DNA of 64,000 nt from Pardosa pseudoannulata (GCA_032207245.1 CM063504.1:84146344-84210343); one strand, 5' to 3'; shown: positions 23,685 to 36,512, counted from the stretch's first letter. The notes: generated by a model from the letters alone, not told the origin. A program made the numbers and translations.

Positions 23685-24304
23685 GTTCTTGAGTGAATAG
23701 GTAGCGTGAAGAAGGATCACAGTCGTAACAGAATTGAAATCACTTTTATTTTCTGAAGTAAATACTAGTTATATACACAGGGATTCTAATCTCCCAAAAT
23801 AAGTCGAAAAGTAAAAGAATGGTTCTTGCATAACATTTCCACGACGATCACAGTCGAAAAAAAAAAGATTAAAAAATCTCACAAAATGGGGAGGCTCTTC
23901 AAGGGTGCTTTGACCTCGCGGAAGCCTCTATGAGGTCAAAGCACCTACTTAAAAAAAATGTCGAAAAGCCCCGAGTCACAAAATTCTAGGCTTTTTATAT
24001 CTGGGGGTCAGTTTCGGTCCCGCTAACCGTTTTTTGGTCAGTTACGATTCCAGTTACCTGAGAACTCCAGCTAAGGTTACAGTTTTTTTAGTTGAATTTT
24101 TATTTGCTTATGTCCCGGTTCTGGAATTCTCGATGAAATCATCCGGGATCATTACCGCAGCCGATCAGGGGTGTGACTCCTATCCAATGGAACTGTCAAC
24201 ATGCCAGACATGGCATCGCCGCGTTATTGCAACCGGGTTGAAACAAGAGGGCTTCATATCAGCTGATTTTGGTCATTAGTTCTGGACAAAGGGGAGTCTT
24301 CACA
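23670..24304 (+). mobile_element. Solo LTR, family LTR-2, plus strand
   Basis: Begins TGTGACGCCTTCAAT and ends GTCTTCACA, 635 bases. The left flank is ATAC, shared with the neighbouring LTR; the right flank is ATAT (24305-24308). It aligns with 22937-23665 in inverse orientation but is more diverged and shorter, with an altered middle (23930-23945 'cctctatgaggtcaaagc'). The 81-codon ORF at 24034-24279 lies inside and is not a gene. Confidence 0.8.
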
Positions 24305-24385
24305 ATATTATCCCGTTAAAATTATATCCCGTGTACGCCTAAAATTTGCTATGCTGATTGAACGAAGAAAATATACTTTAAAGCC

Positions 24386-25105
24386 TTGCTTTTTCCCTCG
24401 CTAGCGAGTGACTTTAATACTGGGAATCCACTACACCACGTACTAGCGCTTGATTGGTTATTCAACAATAACGAATCATACGCTGAAGCGAGATCGGCAC
24501 TGAACGCGTTAATGTTAGTTTTAAGTCAGCAGGGCCTTAACTGGGTCCTCTATCGCTCGTGGCAAAAACTGGTCTTCAACCCTACCCCCAAATAGAGTGA
24601 GAAAATATATAAACTTTTTTTTTTTTTTTTATCATATATTCAGAATGAATGAACTCAAAATATTTTGTTAATTCTTAAAATGTTCCTAGTATATTAATTT
24701 TTATTCTATTTTTACCTTAGTACTACTTAAACATTTTTTGAACACTTTGGATATAATATTTTGATTAAAACTGAACAGTTTATTTGAGGGAAATAATTTT
24801 TTTTTTATCTGGACGTTGAATTTTCATAAATAATTGGCGAATTTCTAAATTAAAATTTAGTTTTAATAACTTTAATAAATTCAAAATTTAAGACGAAAAC
24901 CCGAGTTTGTATTGAAGCTTATTAGGGGTGTTTGTTTAACATTTTGTAAGAATTTATACTCTAGAAACTATTAAAAAAAATTTATTTCATAAAAAAATAA
25001 TTTTTAAACATATTGAATTTTATAACAGAAAAAAAATTATTTTTCAACTTTTCCTTATTTCTACTCAGGGCAATCGTTCTCTTTCTAACCCCATTTTACT
25101 CACGG
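24386..25105 (-). repeat. Dispersed repeat R1, copy 2 (inverted)
   Basis: The reverse complement aligns with 55384-55920 and, beyond the Tigger insertion there, with 56771-56900 ('tatatattttctcact', 'gaccaagagtttttaccacgagcg'). At about 24645-24655 it shows the uninterrupted 'ctgaatatatgata', the empty site for the insertion in copy 3. The 69-codon ORF at 24386-24595 lies within R1. Confidence 0.8.
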
Positions 25106-25162
25106 CTCGGTGACCCGACTGAGGGTCTGACTAGTAAGTCAGCCAAATTGAACACACTTCAG
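25069..25162 (+). other. Exon-like segment with consensus splice sites
   Basis: Preceded by a pyrimidine-rich stretch and 'ttatttctactcag' (AG at 25067-25068), and followed by CAG|GTAAGT at 25160-25168, a perfect donor. The 94 bases are open in one frame (through LGDPTEGLTSKSAKL). The left third is inverted R1 repeat and the rest is unique, so this may be a cryptic or exonised repeat. No neighbouring exon was found. Confidence 0.25.
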
Positions 25163-26342
25163 GTAAGTTTGAAGTTTTATTGTGGGTTGTTTTACAAATG
25201 TACGATCAAAGTATTGTTTCTGATGCTAATTACAACGGAACCTACTGCTTAAACTCGTTTCCATATGATCCATATCCTCCCTGAATGATTAGTCCGTGCG
25301 GGTAATACCCTTTTTTTTTCAGCTATTATTTTATTGGTGAAGCTCTATGTAAGCCAACAGTACATCCTATGGCAAACAAACGCATCTAAACCCTAACACG
25401 TTTATAAACTAAAATTCATTTTTTAAAATACATGCGGCCACAGCACAGAACGGGCAGTTTATTTTTAAATTAAAAAACGTATTTAAGTATAAGAGAAATT
25501 TAAAAGAAAAGGCTATAAATCCTTGACTTTTAAATTTATGTATTTGAGTTTGTTTACAACGCATGTGTTATACAGAATTTAAGTGCTGGAGACTTATTTA
25601 AAAAGAAAGGGGGAATGCTGGAGGAAAGGAATTCGGAAAATGAGATTTCCTTCTCCAATTGGAATAGTTTAGCCAGCAACCAGTCGATTTAGAATCATTT
25701 GCATTCCTGGGGACATTATCTAATTCATTAGATGTATCTTTCGATTTTCTTACGGTACAGTTGCAACAGTAAAGTTGAAACAATTACTTTCGTCTATAAT
25801 TAAGAAATTTAACTTTCATTTTGACGAACTACATACCAGAAGTCCAAATGACGTTTGTATTGTTTCGAATAACTTCTTTAAAAAGAAACAAATACTTTAC
25901 TGGAGCCACTTGATATCTGAACAACCACTGATACTACGTTTAATGAAACAAGAAACAACGCAAACAAAAATATGTCACCGAAAATTACGCTCAAAAATCC
26001 CTCAGAAAATTCATGCTTCTACATACAACACAAAGTGTTGTATATATCTTTAATACAAAAAATCAGGTACATCTAAATTATGTTTAATGTTTTTTATTCA
26101 AAAGTGCTGTAAAATTAAATCTTGAAAGAAGCTGACTGATATAGCCACAAATGCTTTTCATACTTAACAGCACATCATTGTCTTGTGACATTTGTCTTAA
26201 AGTTTGTTACAGGAGCACAACTTAATATCAATATTTAAATAAGATTGTCCACGAGATATGTTTATTTGAACAATATCTTAAAATAATGTGAATAATATTG
26301 AATTGCTAACACGAGAAAACAATAATTTTAATTTGTTATATA
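25163..26342. other. No gene recognised
   Basis: AT-rich. The 92-codon ORF at 25775-26053 and the smaller opposing one show no recognisable domain. A weak match to SINE body ('aacggaacctactgcttaaa') lies at about 25227. Confidence 0.45.
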
Positions 26343-27166
26343 TCCCCTATATAATAATAGCCTAAGTTATCTGTCCGTCTGTCCTCGAATTTATGAAACG
26401 GTTGTACCTGGTATAGATAGAGGCATCCATATTGGATTCTTGATAAATTACGGTTAACAACGTTCGAAATCCACCCCTTCCTCCCTTTTCTAGCATTTAA
26501 TGACATTATTTCAAGCACTATTTTCCCCTATTAAGAGCAGGCGATTAAATTTATCAATTTATCACATAATAAATAGAAAAAAATAACAATTTTGTTTCCT
26601 AGCATTATGACGTCATTCCTTTAATTATCTCATTTAATCATTTCTTATTTTAAATTATTTAAATATCGTCTGCATTATTTTCATACGTTTTATCACTGAA
26701 CTTAGATATTACGTAAATATTTTTCTTTTATATTTGGCTTAAATAATAGATTAGGTACATATGTGTCAATTTTAAATTTAATCATCGATTAACTTTTGTT
26801 GCAATGAAAATTCTATCATCGGTATTAACAACAAATTCTATCTACCTCCAGGGTGTAGTGGAAATGATAGTCTCATTCCTTTACTTCCATTAATTACTGT
26901 GGCAAAATATTGGGAAGAACTTAACGATAATTTCGACGTAGCTAAGAAAACTTTGAATTATCTTTCTAAATGAATTCAACGCGATTCTAAACTGCATTCA
27001 CAGTATTGGGAGACTTCAGAGGAGTAGGAAGATAAACAAATTATTGAGCGTGTTAATTCTCAGCCAAAAAAGCGAACCATATTTTTTATCTGCCTCATAG
27101 GATACTTTACAATTCTGGAAAATTGAAAATTTTACTAATCCCGTCATATGGCGGGCTATATACTAG
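26343..27166 (+). mobile_element. Helitron, complete non-autonomous copy
   Basis: 5' end TCCCCTATATAATAATAGCC after A (26342). The 3' end is palindrome CCCGTCATATGGCGGG (27140-27155), 11 bases, then CTAG (27163-27166) and T (27167). A|TC...hairpin...CTRR|T with an 8-bp stem and a 10-12 base spacer is the diagnostic Helitron architecture. There are no terminal inverted repeats, no target duplication, and no Rep or helicase coding. The 60-codon minus ORF at 26336-26518 is incidental. Related copies or tails: 363-552, 1116-3554, 6330-7033, the 7034-9001 array and 20270-20411. Confidence 0.88.
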
Positions 27167-27330
27167 TCTTTAACATATTCTGCCTGCTATGAGGAAGTGT
27201 ATATTCCTGCAGGTGATTCATGAGAAATGTTGCATATGCATCAGCTGTATAAAACGCTTTTCAAGATGTTTATTCGTGACCTGCATTTTATTTATTTATT
27301 TATTTGTCTTGATTTATTTTTAGTCTACTT
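27167..27330. other. Spacer with (ATTT)n
   Basis: Short unique stretch with an attt repeat at about 27285-27308 between the Helitron and the satellite. Confidence 0.6.
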
Positions 27331-30300
27331 CCAATGATTTCATCATAGGAAATGAATGCAATACAAAATCTTCAATGTTAGAATATCTGTATTGAACAGA
27401 AAGAATATTATTTTGAATAACCATGAATCTTGAATTTCGGTTTTAAGTCAATTAATTATTATAAATATTGAAAAGTAATCAGTAATCAATTAAATCGGGT
27501 AATTGCTTACTTTCTTGTTATTCTTTCTAATTTTATATGCATGATCTGTAGAAACTGAAATGATGTATCAACACAGAAGTCTATTGTCGAATAAAACTGT
27601 CTTTACTGTTGAAACACATGACGATGAATTAAAAGTACACAAAATGAATTAAGAATTATGAATTATGTTAGGTTATAAACACAGGTTTACTGCTGAACGC
27701 GAAAAATGAATAGAATTACACGCACACAAAATAACAAGCTAACAGCCATTTTACCTTAGCTCAAATCGAAAGAAAAACAAAATTAAAACGTTACTTGGTG
27801 ATGCCATCTGTAGACTAGAAAAAACCGTTAAAACAGAAACTATACAGAATAAAATGAAACAACAATCATGAATTATTAATTGATTAAAATTTAAATAATC
27901 TTTTATGAAGACTGAACATCAGTTCCAATGATTTAATCATAGAAAAAAAATGCAACAGAAAATCTGCAATGTTAAAATACAGTATCTGTATTGAATAGAA
28001 AGAAATTGACTCTGAATAACCATGAATCTTGAATTTCGGTTTTAAGTCAATTAATTATTATAAATATTGAAAAGTAATCAGTAATCAATTAAATCGGGTA
28101 ATTGCTTACTTTCTTGTTATTCTTTCTAATTTTATATGCATGATCTGTAGAAACTGAAATGATGTATCAACACAGAAGTCTATTGTCGAATAAAACTGTC
28201 TTTACTGTTGAAACACATCACGATGAATTAAAAGTACAGAAAATGGATTAAGAATTATGAATTATGTTAGGTTTTAAACACAAGTTTACAGTTGAATATG
28301 AAAAATGGATAGAATTATACACACACAGAATAACAAGCTAACAGCCATTTTACCTTAGGTCAAATCGAAAGAAAAACAAACTTAAAACGTTACATGGTGA
28401 GGCCATCTACACTGTAGAAAAAACCGTTAAAACAGAAACTATACAGAATAAAATGAAACAACAATCATGAATTATTAATTGATTAAAATTTAAATAATCT
28501 TTTATGAAGACTGAACATCAGTTCCAATGATTTAATCATAGAAAAAAAATGCAACAGAAAATCTGCATTGTTAAAATGGAATATCTGTATTGAATAGAAA
28601 GAACTTGACTTTGAATAACCATGAATCCTGAATTTTGGTTTTAAGCCAATTAATTATTAAATGTTCAACAGTAATCAGTAACCAATAATGAAATTGGAAA
28701 TTGATAACCTTCTTTTTATTTTTTTAAATTTGATATGCAGTATCTGTAGGAACAGAAATGGAGAATCAACACAGAAGTCTATTGTCGAATAAAACTGTCT
28801 TTACTGTTGAAACACATGACGATGAATTAAAAGTACACAAAATGAATTAAGAATTATGAATTATGTTAGGTTATAAACACAGGTTTACTGCTGAACGCGA
28901 AAAATGAATAGAATTACACGCACACAAAATAACAAGCTAACAGCCATTTTACCTTAGCTCAAATCGAAAGAAAAACAAAATTAAAACGTTACTTGGTGAT
29001 GCCATCTGCAGAGTAGAAAAAATAGTTAGAACAGAAACTATACAGTATAAAATGAAATAACAATCATGAATTATTAAATGATTAAAATTTAAATAGTTTT
29101 TTATAAAGACTGAAGAACATCAGTTCCAATGATTTCATTATAGAAAAAGAATGCGATAGAAAATATTCAATATTAAAATACAGTATCTGTATTGAATAGA
29201 AAGAATTTGACTCTGAATAACCATGAATCTTGAATTTTAGTTTTAAACCAATTAATTATTATAAATGTTGAACAGTAATCAATAATCAATAATCAAATCG
29301 GGTAATTGCTTACTTTCTTGTTATTCTTTCTAATTTTATATGCATGATCTGTAGAAACTGAAATGATGTATCAACACAGAAGTCTATTGTCGAATAAAAC
29401 TGTCTTTACTGTTGAAACACATCACGATGAATTAAAAGTACACAAAATGAATTAAGAATTATGTTAAATTTTAAACACATGTTTACTACTGAATACGATA
29501 AATGAATAGAATTACACACACACACACACAGAGAATAACAAGCTAACAGCCATTTTACCTTAGCCCAGAATACGAAAAAAAAATATAAAAACTTTACATG
29601 GTGATGCCATCTGTAAAATAGAAAAAAAAAACTCGTTAAAACAGAAAGTATACAGAATAAAGTGAAGCAACAGTAATGAATTACTAAATAATTAAAATTT
29701 AAATAATCTTTTATGAAGACTGAACATCAGTTCCAATGATTTAATCATAGAAAAAAAATGCAACAGAAAATCTGCATTGTTAAAATGGAATATCTGTATT
29801 GAATAGAAAGAACTTGACTTTGAATAACCATGAATCCTGAATTTTGGTTTTAAGCCAATTAATTATTATAATTATTGAACAGTAACCAGTAATCAATAAT
29901 TAAATCAGGTAATTGCTTACCTTCTTTTTATCCTTTTTAATTTTATATGCAGGATCTGTAGAAACGGAAATGGAGAATCAACACAGAAGTCTATTGTCGA
30001 ATAAAACTGTCTTTACTGTTGAAACACATGACGATGAATTAAAAGTACACAAAATGAATTAAGAATTATGAATTATGTTAGGTTATAAACACAGGTTTAC
30101 TGCTGAACGCGAAAAATGAATAGAATTACACGCACACAAAATAACAAGCTAACAGCCATTTTACCTTAGCTCAAATCGAAAGAAAAACAAAATTAAAACG
30201 TTACTTGGTGATGCCATCTGCAGAGTAGAAAAAATAGTTAGAACAGAAACTATACAGTATAAAATGAAATAACAATCATGAATTATTAAATGATTAAAAT

Positions 30301-30400
30301 TTAAATAGTTTTTTATGAAGACTGAAAATCAGTTCCAATGATTTCATCATAGAAAAAGAATGCAATAGAAAATCTTCAATGTTAAAATACAATATCAAAG
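27331..30400. repeat. Satellite, ~600-bp unit, five units plus a partial
   Basis: The phase marker 'ccaatgattt' lies at 27331, 27925, 28524, 29126, 29733 and 30335 (spacings 594-607). Units 3 and 5 share many private variants over the whole unit, and unit 1 shares their second half while its first half resembles units 2 and 4. This indicates dimeric higher-order structure with conversion. No ORF persists between units. AT-rich. Confidence 0.93.
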
Positions 30401-30952
30401 AACAAAAATATTTTTTTTCATCTAAATAATTAAATCTTTTATAACACCAATTGTTTTACTTCATAAAAAAGTAAAATTAGAAACCAAAAGTTATTACACC
30501 CCAAACAATTAAATTTTGAAGACGATCACTTAGCGGTGTCAGTTTATTTGGAATTAATTTTGACAAATTACAACAAGAAAGAAAATAGCCCAAAGAAAAA
30601 TAAAAATTAAAAGTGTAATCAAAGTAAAACTAGAGAAAGGGTTATTTAATGGAAGCAGTGTGGGTCACCTATATCTACTAATGAATGCCCATGAGCTACG
30701 TTAATGATAATTCTTAAAGATAAGCAAGCGAGCATCTATCTGTAAGTAGAGTTCTGTATTGTTTATTAATGAATTTCATCAGAGAAATCAGTACCAGTGA
30801 GTTTTCATATTTTAAACTTTTTTTTTCCCAAAAAAGCTTTTGCAAGCCATAAAAATGAACTCTCGAGCCGCCTGTTGGAAATTTGTGTTTTATATTGTAG
30901 GGCAGGGGTTAACATAGTACGGCCCACAAGCAATTTCTTGATCAAATAAATG
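30401..30952. other. No gene recognised
   Basis: AT-rich unique spacer between the satellite and the inverted-repeat transposon. Confidence 0.5.
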
Positions 30953-32684
30953 CAGTGGAATCCGCTTAATGTGATCCTGGTTATTGTTATCAATCGCTTA
31001 TTGTTATCGAAATCCCTTGGTCACGATTTTCTCTATTCATTTGTATGTTAAAATTATCTCTTTATCTGACCGTTACATCGGTTACTGTTATCAATTTTCG
31101 AACCTCATTTTAACTGGCAAAGGAATATTCACAATGTATTCAGAAGGAACCCATTCTTTTCTTTTCCTTCGTTCTTGCTTTAATTTCCGAGAATTAAGGA
31201 CTGGACAATTACACGTTCCTGGAATTTTTCAGAAATATGCACACCCTGCTGGTGGTCAATAGTTGTCAGATAAGCAGAAGGCAAAAATTTCTATTCCGAA
31301 CTGAGAATGAGCTTATATACATTTTTGCCTTGCTCGCTTACATACAGTTTGGCTATATGGAAGTCAGAAAGCTAAATGATTTAGACCTTTAATGCCCAAG
31401 TCATTTCTGCCGATTACATTTCGGAGCCTATCTTAAATCTAAGTTAATATGGACTGTACAGAACGAAATAAATTTGAAGATCAAACAATTTTGAATACTA
31501 GAGCATGTCACGTTAGTGATCAGTTATCGTTTTAAACATAGAGTGACATTTATATATAAAAAAAGGAAAAACTTCCTGAAAAAAGATTTATTTGATATTG
31601 CAGGTAAAATAATCTCTGCAAAATGCTGTAGTGTAATGGAAAAAGCAAATTTGTCATGATCTCAGTCTGTACCTGCCGAAAAAAAGAATTTATGAGCTCT
31701 GATCGAAAAATCATAAAATCTAGATCTAAATGAAAAAAAATATAAATAATAGAAATTACTTGAAAATTTCGTAGATTGTTTATAAGATTGCCCATTACCT
31801 GCTCTCAAAAGGAAAATTTGTTCTAAGAAAACATAAAAACTCTACAAGCTATTTTTTAGCCGTATCTAAAATGATACGCCAGGCATTAAAGTGTTAACAT
31901 TAAAACTAAATATCGAAATTTTAAATAGTTATGACAGGTTGATTATGATTGCGAACAATTTTTCAATGAGTTCTTAGAAAAAATTGTAGACAGTCAACAA
32001 TTGATCAATTTTTTTAATTATGCATACAATTCTTATGTTTTAAAGGATAATATACATATGCAGGATAATATAACGTGTGTTTTTTTCATTTTGTTTTGAA
32101 ATTTAGTATCTGGGAATTATAACTAGGGTGGGGTGGGGGTAAATTTATCTAATTTTGCATATCGTTTATTGTTATCAATCGGTTATTGTTATCAAAATCA
32201 CGATGTTCCAAACTGATCACATTAAACGGAATCCACTGTATAACTTTCACTGCTAAAAATATATTATCGCTTAAAACACTCCTCTGTCAACGTCTTTGCG
32301 GCGATGATGTAACGTATCGGGCATCCGAATAAGAGGTCTCCAACTCAAATTAAGCAACGGCGTTACTGACATTTAATTTAGTAACCATGTTTTTCAGTTA
32401 GTTCTAGAAGTTATACAGCGAGCAATACTTGGAAGAGGGAGTATTTTCAAAAACTCAAACAACAGCGAAAAAAAAAGAAAGGATGGGTTCCTTCTGAATA
32501 GATTGTGAATATTACTTTGCCAGTTAAAATGAGGTTCGAAAATTGATAACATTAACCGATGTAACGATCCCATAAAGCGATAATTTTAACATACAAGTGA
32601 ATAGAGAAAATCGGGACCAAGTGATTTTGATAACAATAAGCGATTGATAACATTAACCACGATCACATTAAGCGGAATCCACTG
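30953..32684. mobile_element. Long-inverted-repeat Tc1/mariner-pogo-like element, composite
   Basis: The left end CAGTGGAATCCGCTTAATG (30953) and the inverse of the right end CAGTGGATTCCGCTTAATG (32684) continue as an inverted repeat of about 215 bases (30953-31169 versus 32466-32684) with few mismatches. The right flank is TA; the left flank is TG, possibly a mutated TA. An extra right-type end finishes at 32238 ('ggaatccactg' then TA), so the interior holds a second terminus and the structure is nested or duplicated. 'ttattgttatcaatcg' motifs recur near each end. No transposase frame recognised (ORFs 30984-31262 and 31550-31795 are short). Confidence 0.75.
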
Positions 32685-32778
32685 TACTATTATTACTCTA
32701 ATAGATAATCATGTATAAAAGTTATGACAAATAAATGCATACGTGATTGAAAGTATAAAATGCTTAGAGTTTTTTTTA

Positions 32779-35370
32779 TCCAAAAATTGAATGAATAAAA
32801 TAGTATTTAAATATATTCTTTAAACTCACCCAAACTGTGATAAAATATTTTAACTGTTATCAAGAACCAAAATAAAGTAATCCTAAAATGATTCAAGAGA
32901 ACATGAAATCCCTTTTAAGTGACAACTCCCTGTCACTGCTGTTCATTTCCTCGTTTGCAAATAGGGAAAGAAGAAACGTCAAATAACCAACTACGAGACA
33001 GTGGGAATTCTACTACAAAATGGAGAAAGAGGAGTCATTTTTTATTTAGATAGAGGTTAAATAGAGTTATTTTATCCAAAAATTGAATGAATTAAATAGT
33101 ATTTAAATATATCCCTAAAAATCACTCAAACTGCGTTAAAATATTTTAACTATTATGAAGAACCAAAGTAAAATAATTTTAAAATGATTACAGAGAACGG
33201 GAAATCACTTCTAAGAGATAAATCCCTATCACTGCTGTTCATTTCCTAGTTTGCAAATAGGAGAAGAAACGTCAAATAACCAACTACGAGACAGTGGGAA
33301 TTCTACTACAAAACGGAAATGAAACGTCATTTTTTATTTAGAAACAGTTTAGATAGAGTTATTTTATCCAAAATTGAATGAATAAACTAGTATTTAAATA
33401 TATCCTTTAAAATCCCCCAAACTGTGTTAAAATATTTTAACTGTTATGAAGAACCAAAATAAAATAATCCTTAAATGATTCAAAAGAACATGAAATCACT
33501 CCTAAATGACCGCTGTCTTTCACTGCTGTTCATTTCCTCGTTTGTAAATAGGAGAAGAAGAAAAGTCAAATAACCAACTACAAGACACTGGGAATTCTAC
33601 TACAAAACAGAGGAAAAGACTTCATTTTTTATATAGATAGAGTTTTGATAGTTATTTTATCCAAAAATTGAATGAATAAGAAAGTATTTAAATGTATCCT
33701 TTAAAATCATTCAAACTGTGTTAAAATATTTTAACTGTTATGAAGAACCAAAATAAAATAATCCCAAAATGATTCAAGAGAACATGAAATCACAACTAAA
33801 TGACCACTCCGTCTCACTGTTGTTCATTTCCTAGTTTGCAAATAGGAAAAGAAGAAACGTCCAGTAACCAACTACGAGACACTGGGAATTGTACTACAAA
33901 ACGGAGGAAGAGACGTCATATTTTATTTGGATAGAGTTTAGATAGAGTTATTTTATCCAAAAATTGAATGAATAACAAAGTATTTAAATATATCCTTTAA
34001 AATCCTCCAAACTGTGTTAAAATATTTTAACTGTTATGAAGAACCAAAATAAAATAATCCTAAAATGATTCAAGAGAACATGAAATCACTCCTAATTGAC
34101 CATTCCCTGTCACTATTGTTCATTTCCTTGTTTGCAAATAGGAGAAGAAGAAACGTGAAATAACCAACTACGAGACACTGGGTATTCTACTACAAAACTT
34201 AGAAAGAGGCGTCATTTTTTTTATTTATATGGAGTTTAAATAGAGTTATTTTATCCAAAAATTGAAGGAATGAGATATTTAAATATATCCTTTAAAATCA
34301 CCCTAACTGTGTTAAAATATTTTAACTGTTATGAAGAACCAAAGTAAAGTAATCCTAAACTGATTCAAAAATAAAATGAAATCACTTTTAAGTGACAACT
34401 CCCTATCACTGCTGTTCATTTCCTTGTTTGCAAATAGGAAAAGAAGAAACGTCAAATAACCAACTACGAGACAGTTTGAAATCTACTACAAAACGGAGAA
34501 AGAGACGTCATTTTTTATATAGATAGAGTTTTGATAGTTATTTTATCCAAAAATTGAATGAAAGTATTTAAATGTATCCTTTAAAATCACTCAAACTGTG
34601 TTAAAATATTTTAACTGTTATGAAGAACCAAAATAAAATAATCCCAAAATGATTCAAGAGAACGTGAAATCACAACTAAATGACCACTCCGTCTCACTGT
34701 TGTTTATTTCCTCATTTGCAAATAGGAAAAGAAGAAACGTCCAATAACCAACTACGAGACACTGGGAATTCTACTACAAAACGGAGAAAGAGACGTCATT
34801 TTTATTTAGATAGAGTTTAAATAGAGCTATTTTATCCAAAAACTGAATGAATAAAATAGTATTTATATGTATCCATTAAAATCACCCAAACTGTGCCAAA
34901 ATATTTTAACTATTATGAAGAACCAAAATAAAATAATCCTAAAATAATTCAAGAGAACATGAAATCACTTCTAAGTGACAACTCCATGTCACTGCTGTTC
35001 ATTTCCTCGTTTGCAAATAGGAGAAGAAACGTCAAATAACCAACTACGAGACAGTGAGAATTGTACTACAAAACGGAGAATGAGACGTCTTATTTTATTT
35101 GGATAGAGTTTAGAAAGAGTTATTTTATCCAAAAATTGAATGAATAACAAAGTATTTAAATATGTCCTTTAAAATTCCCCAAACTGTGTTAAAATATTTT
35201 AACTGTTATGAAGAACCAAAATAAAATAATCCTAAAATGATTCATGACCACTCCGTATCACTGCTGTTCATTTCCTCGTTTGCAAATAGGAAAAGAAGAA
35301 ACGTCAAATAACCAACTACGAGACAGTTTGAATTCTACTACAAAACGGAGAAAGAGACTTCATTTTTTAT
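32779..35370. repeat. Satellite, ~293-bp unit, nine units
   Basis: Phase marker 'tccaaaaattgaatga' (with variants) at 32779, 33075, 33367, 33660, 33956, 34254, 34546, 34835 and 35128 (spacings 289-298). The last unit carries an internal deletion. Well-conserved blocks include 'aaaatattttaactgttatg', 'catttcctcgtttgcaaata' and 'aaccaactacgagacag'. Units 4 and 7 share private variants ('tgaccactccgtctcactgt'). Non-coding. Confidence 0.95.
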
Positions 35371-36460
35371 TTTTCACCTGTTATTCATCTCCTTTTTCCA
35401 AAAACTAACATTCGACATTTCGCGCGTTACGTCTCTGAATATATTTTTTTCCGCTGCGAATCGTTTTCTCCCCTACAGCTTTCGCACACACACACACACA
35501 CATAATCGAACACCCGGCCACGTAATGACGCCGAAAAACCTCGAGCCCAGCCAGGCGTTGCTCGAAACAAGGCAAAAACCGAGAAACAAGGGCGAACCTG
35601 AAAAGAAAACGAATGGGGAAGAAAAAGAAAGAATGAAACACGATTGGAAAAGGGCAGGTGAGAGAGGGGAAGTGGAGGGGAGACGTGAAGCATTTTTCCG
35701 CGTGCTGAGCATCGAACGACCTTGCCGGAATCCAGGGATTATTACAGAGTAATACTGACAAGGTCGGAGCGTAGATAACGACACTGCTAGCTGAGAATTG
35801 CCGATTACTATCGGAGCAGTGGAGAAGTGGTAGTGTGTTATTTTGGTGATCGATGAGGTTTATATTTTAGAGGCAAAAAAAATAAATATTAGCATGATTG
35901 GGGTAGATGCCAATATCCGGTATCTCGTGCGATATCCTGCTTTCTTTTCTTTTGTAAAACATGCTTATCTCGCGGAGATTTTTATATTTATAGACATGAA
36001 AATGTATATGGTGGATCGTGATTCAAAGTGAGGAGTTATTAAAGTTTTGGGGGGGAGTTTTTCGTGAGTGGAATTATATTATGAATGACTTCCAACTAAA
36101 ACAATGTTAGGCAGAAAGAGTTCGTCTGAACTTTAGCCGAAATAACTTTACGAAAGGTTTACGGCCTACAGAAAATAAGAGTGTATGGCACTAGGCCATA
36201 ACAGTAACGTAAATGATAATGCCACCAGATTTCGTAGAAAAATGCATTTTCTTTTTTTTTTATTATTATTATTTAATATATATAATAGTTGAAAATCCCA
36301 GGTGAAAAGGATAAAATATTTGCGCTCAAATAAAAAGTAATGAAGTAAATAATTAAGAATTCTTGGATGTTTAATTCGTACAAATATTAAAACTTCTTCA
36401 TCCGGCATTAAGGTGTTTTGATTGCCTTTAGTTCTTTATTAATATGTTTTATTATATGAT
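35371..36460. other. CpG-richer patch (35400-35840), then AT-rich; no proven gene
   Basis: 35400-35840 is markedly richer in GC and CpG than its surroundings and holds overlapping ORFs of 75-118 codons on both strands plus a (CA)n at 35486-35502. No frame has a recognisable domain. Such a patch could be a promoter or first exon (a donor-like 'gggcaggtgaga' lies near 35652) or a mobile remnant. After 35840 nothing stands out. Confidence 0.3.
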
Positions 36461-36465
36461 GAAAT

Positions 36466-36512
36466 TATGGCTGAATGGGTAGGGCGCTACTTTGGGGTAC
36501 CAGCAAGGCCCC
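36466..36512 (+). mobile_element. SINE head fragment (diverged)
   Basis: 'atggctgaatgggtagggcg' and the following 'ggtacc' resemble the A-box side of the main SINE head. No body follows. Confidence 0.35.

Noticed and set aside
24034..24595. ORFs of 81 and 69 codons
   Set aside because: The first is inside a solo LTR, the second inside repeat R1; neither frame is kept in sister copies as far as I can follow by eye.
35405..35784. Overlapping ORFs of 75-118 codons on both strands
   Set aside because: Several frames are open at once because of raised GC and low stop density; no domain, and a CA repeat is translated as Cys/Val runs.
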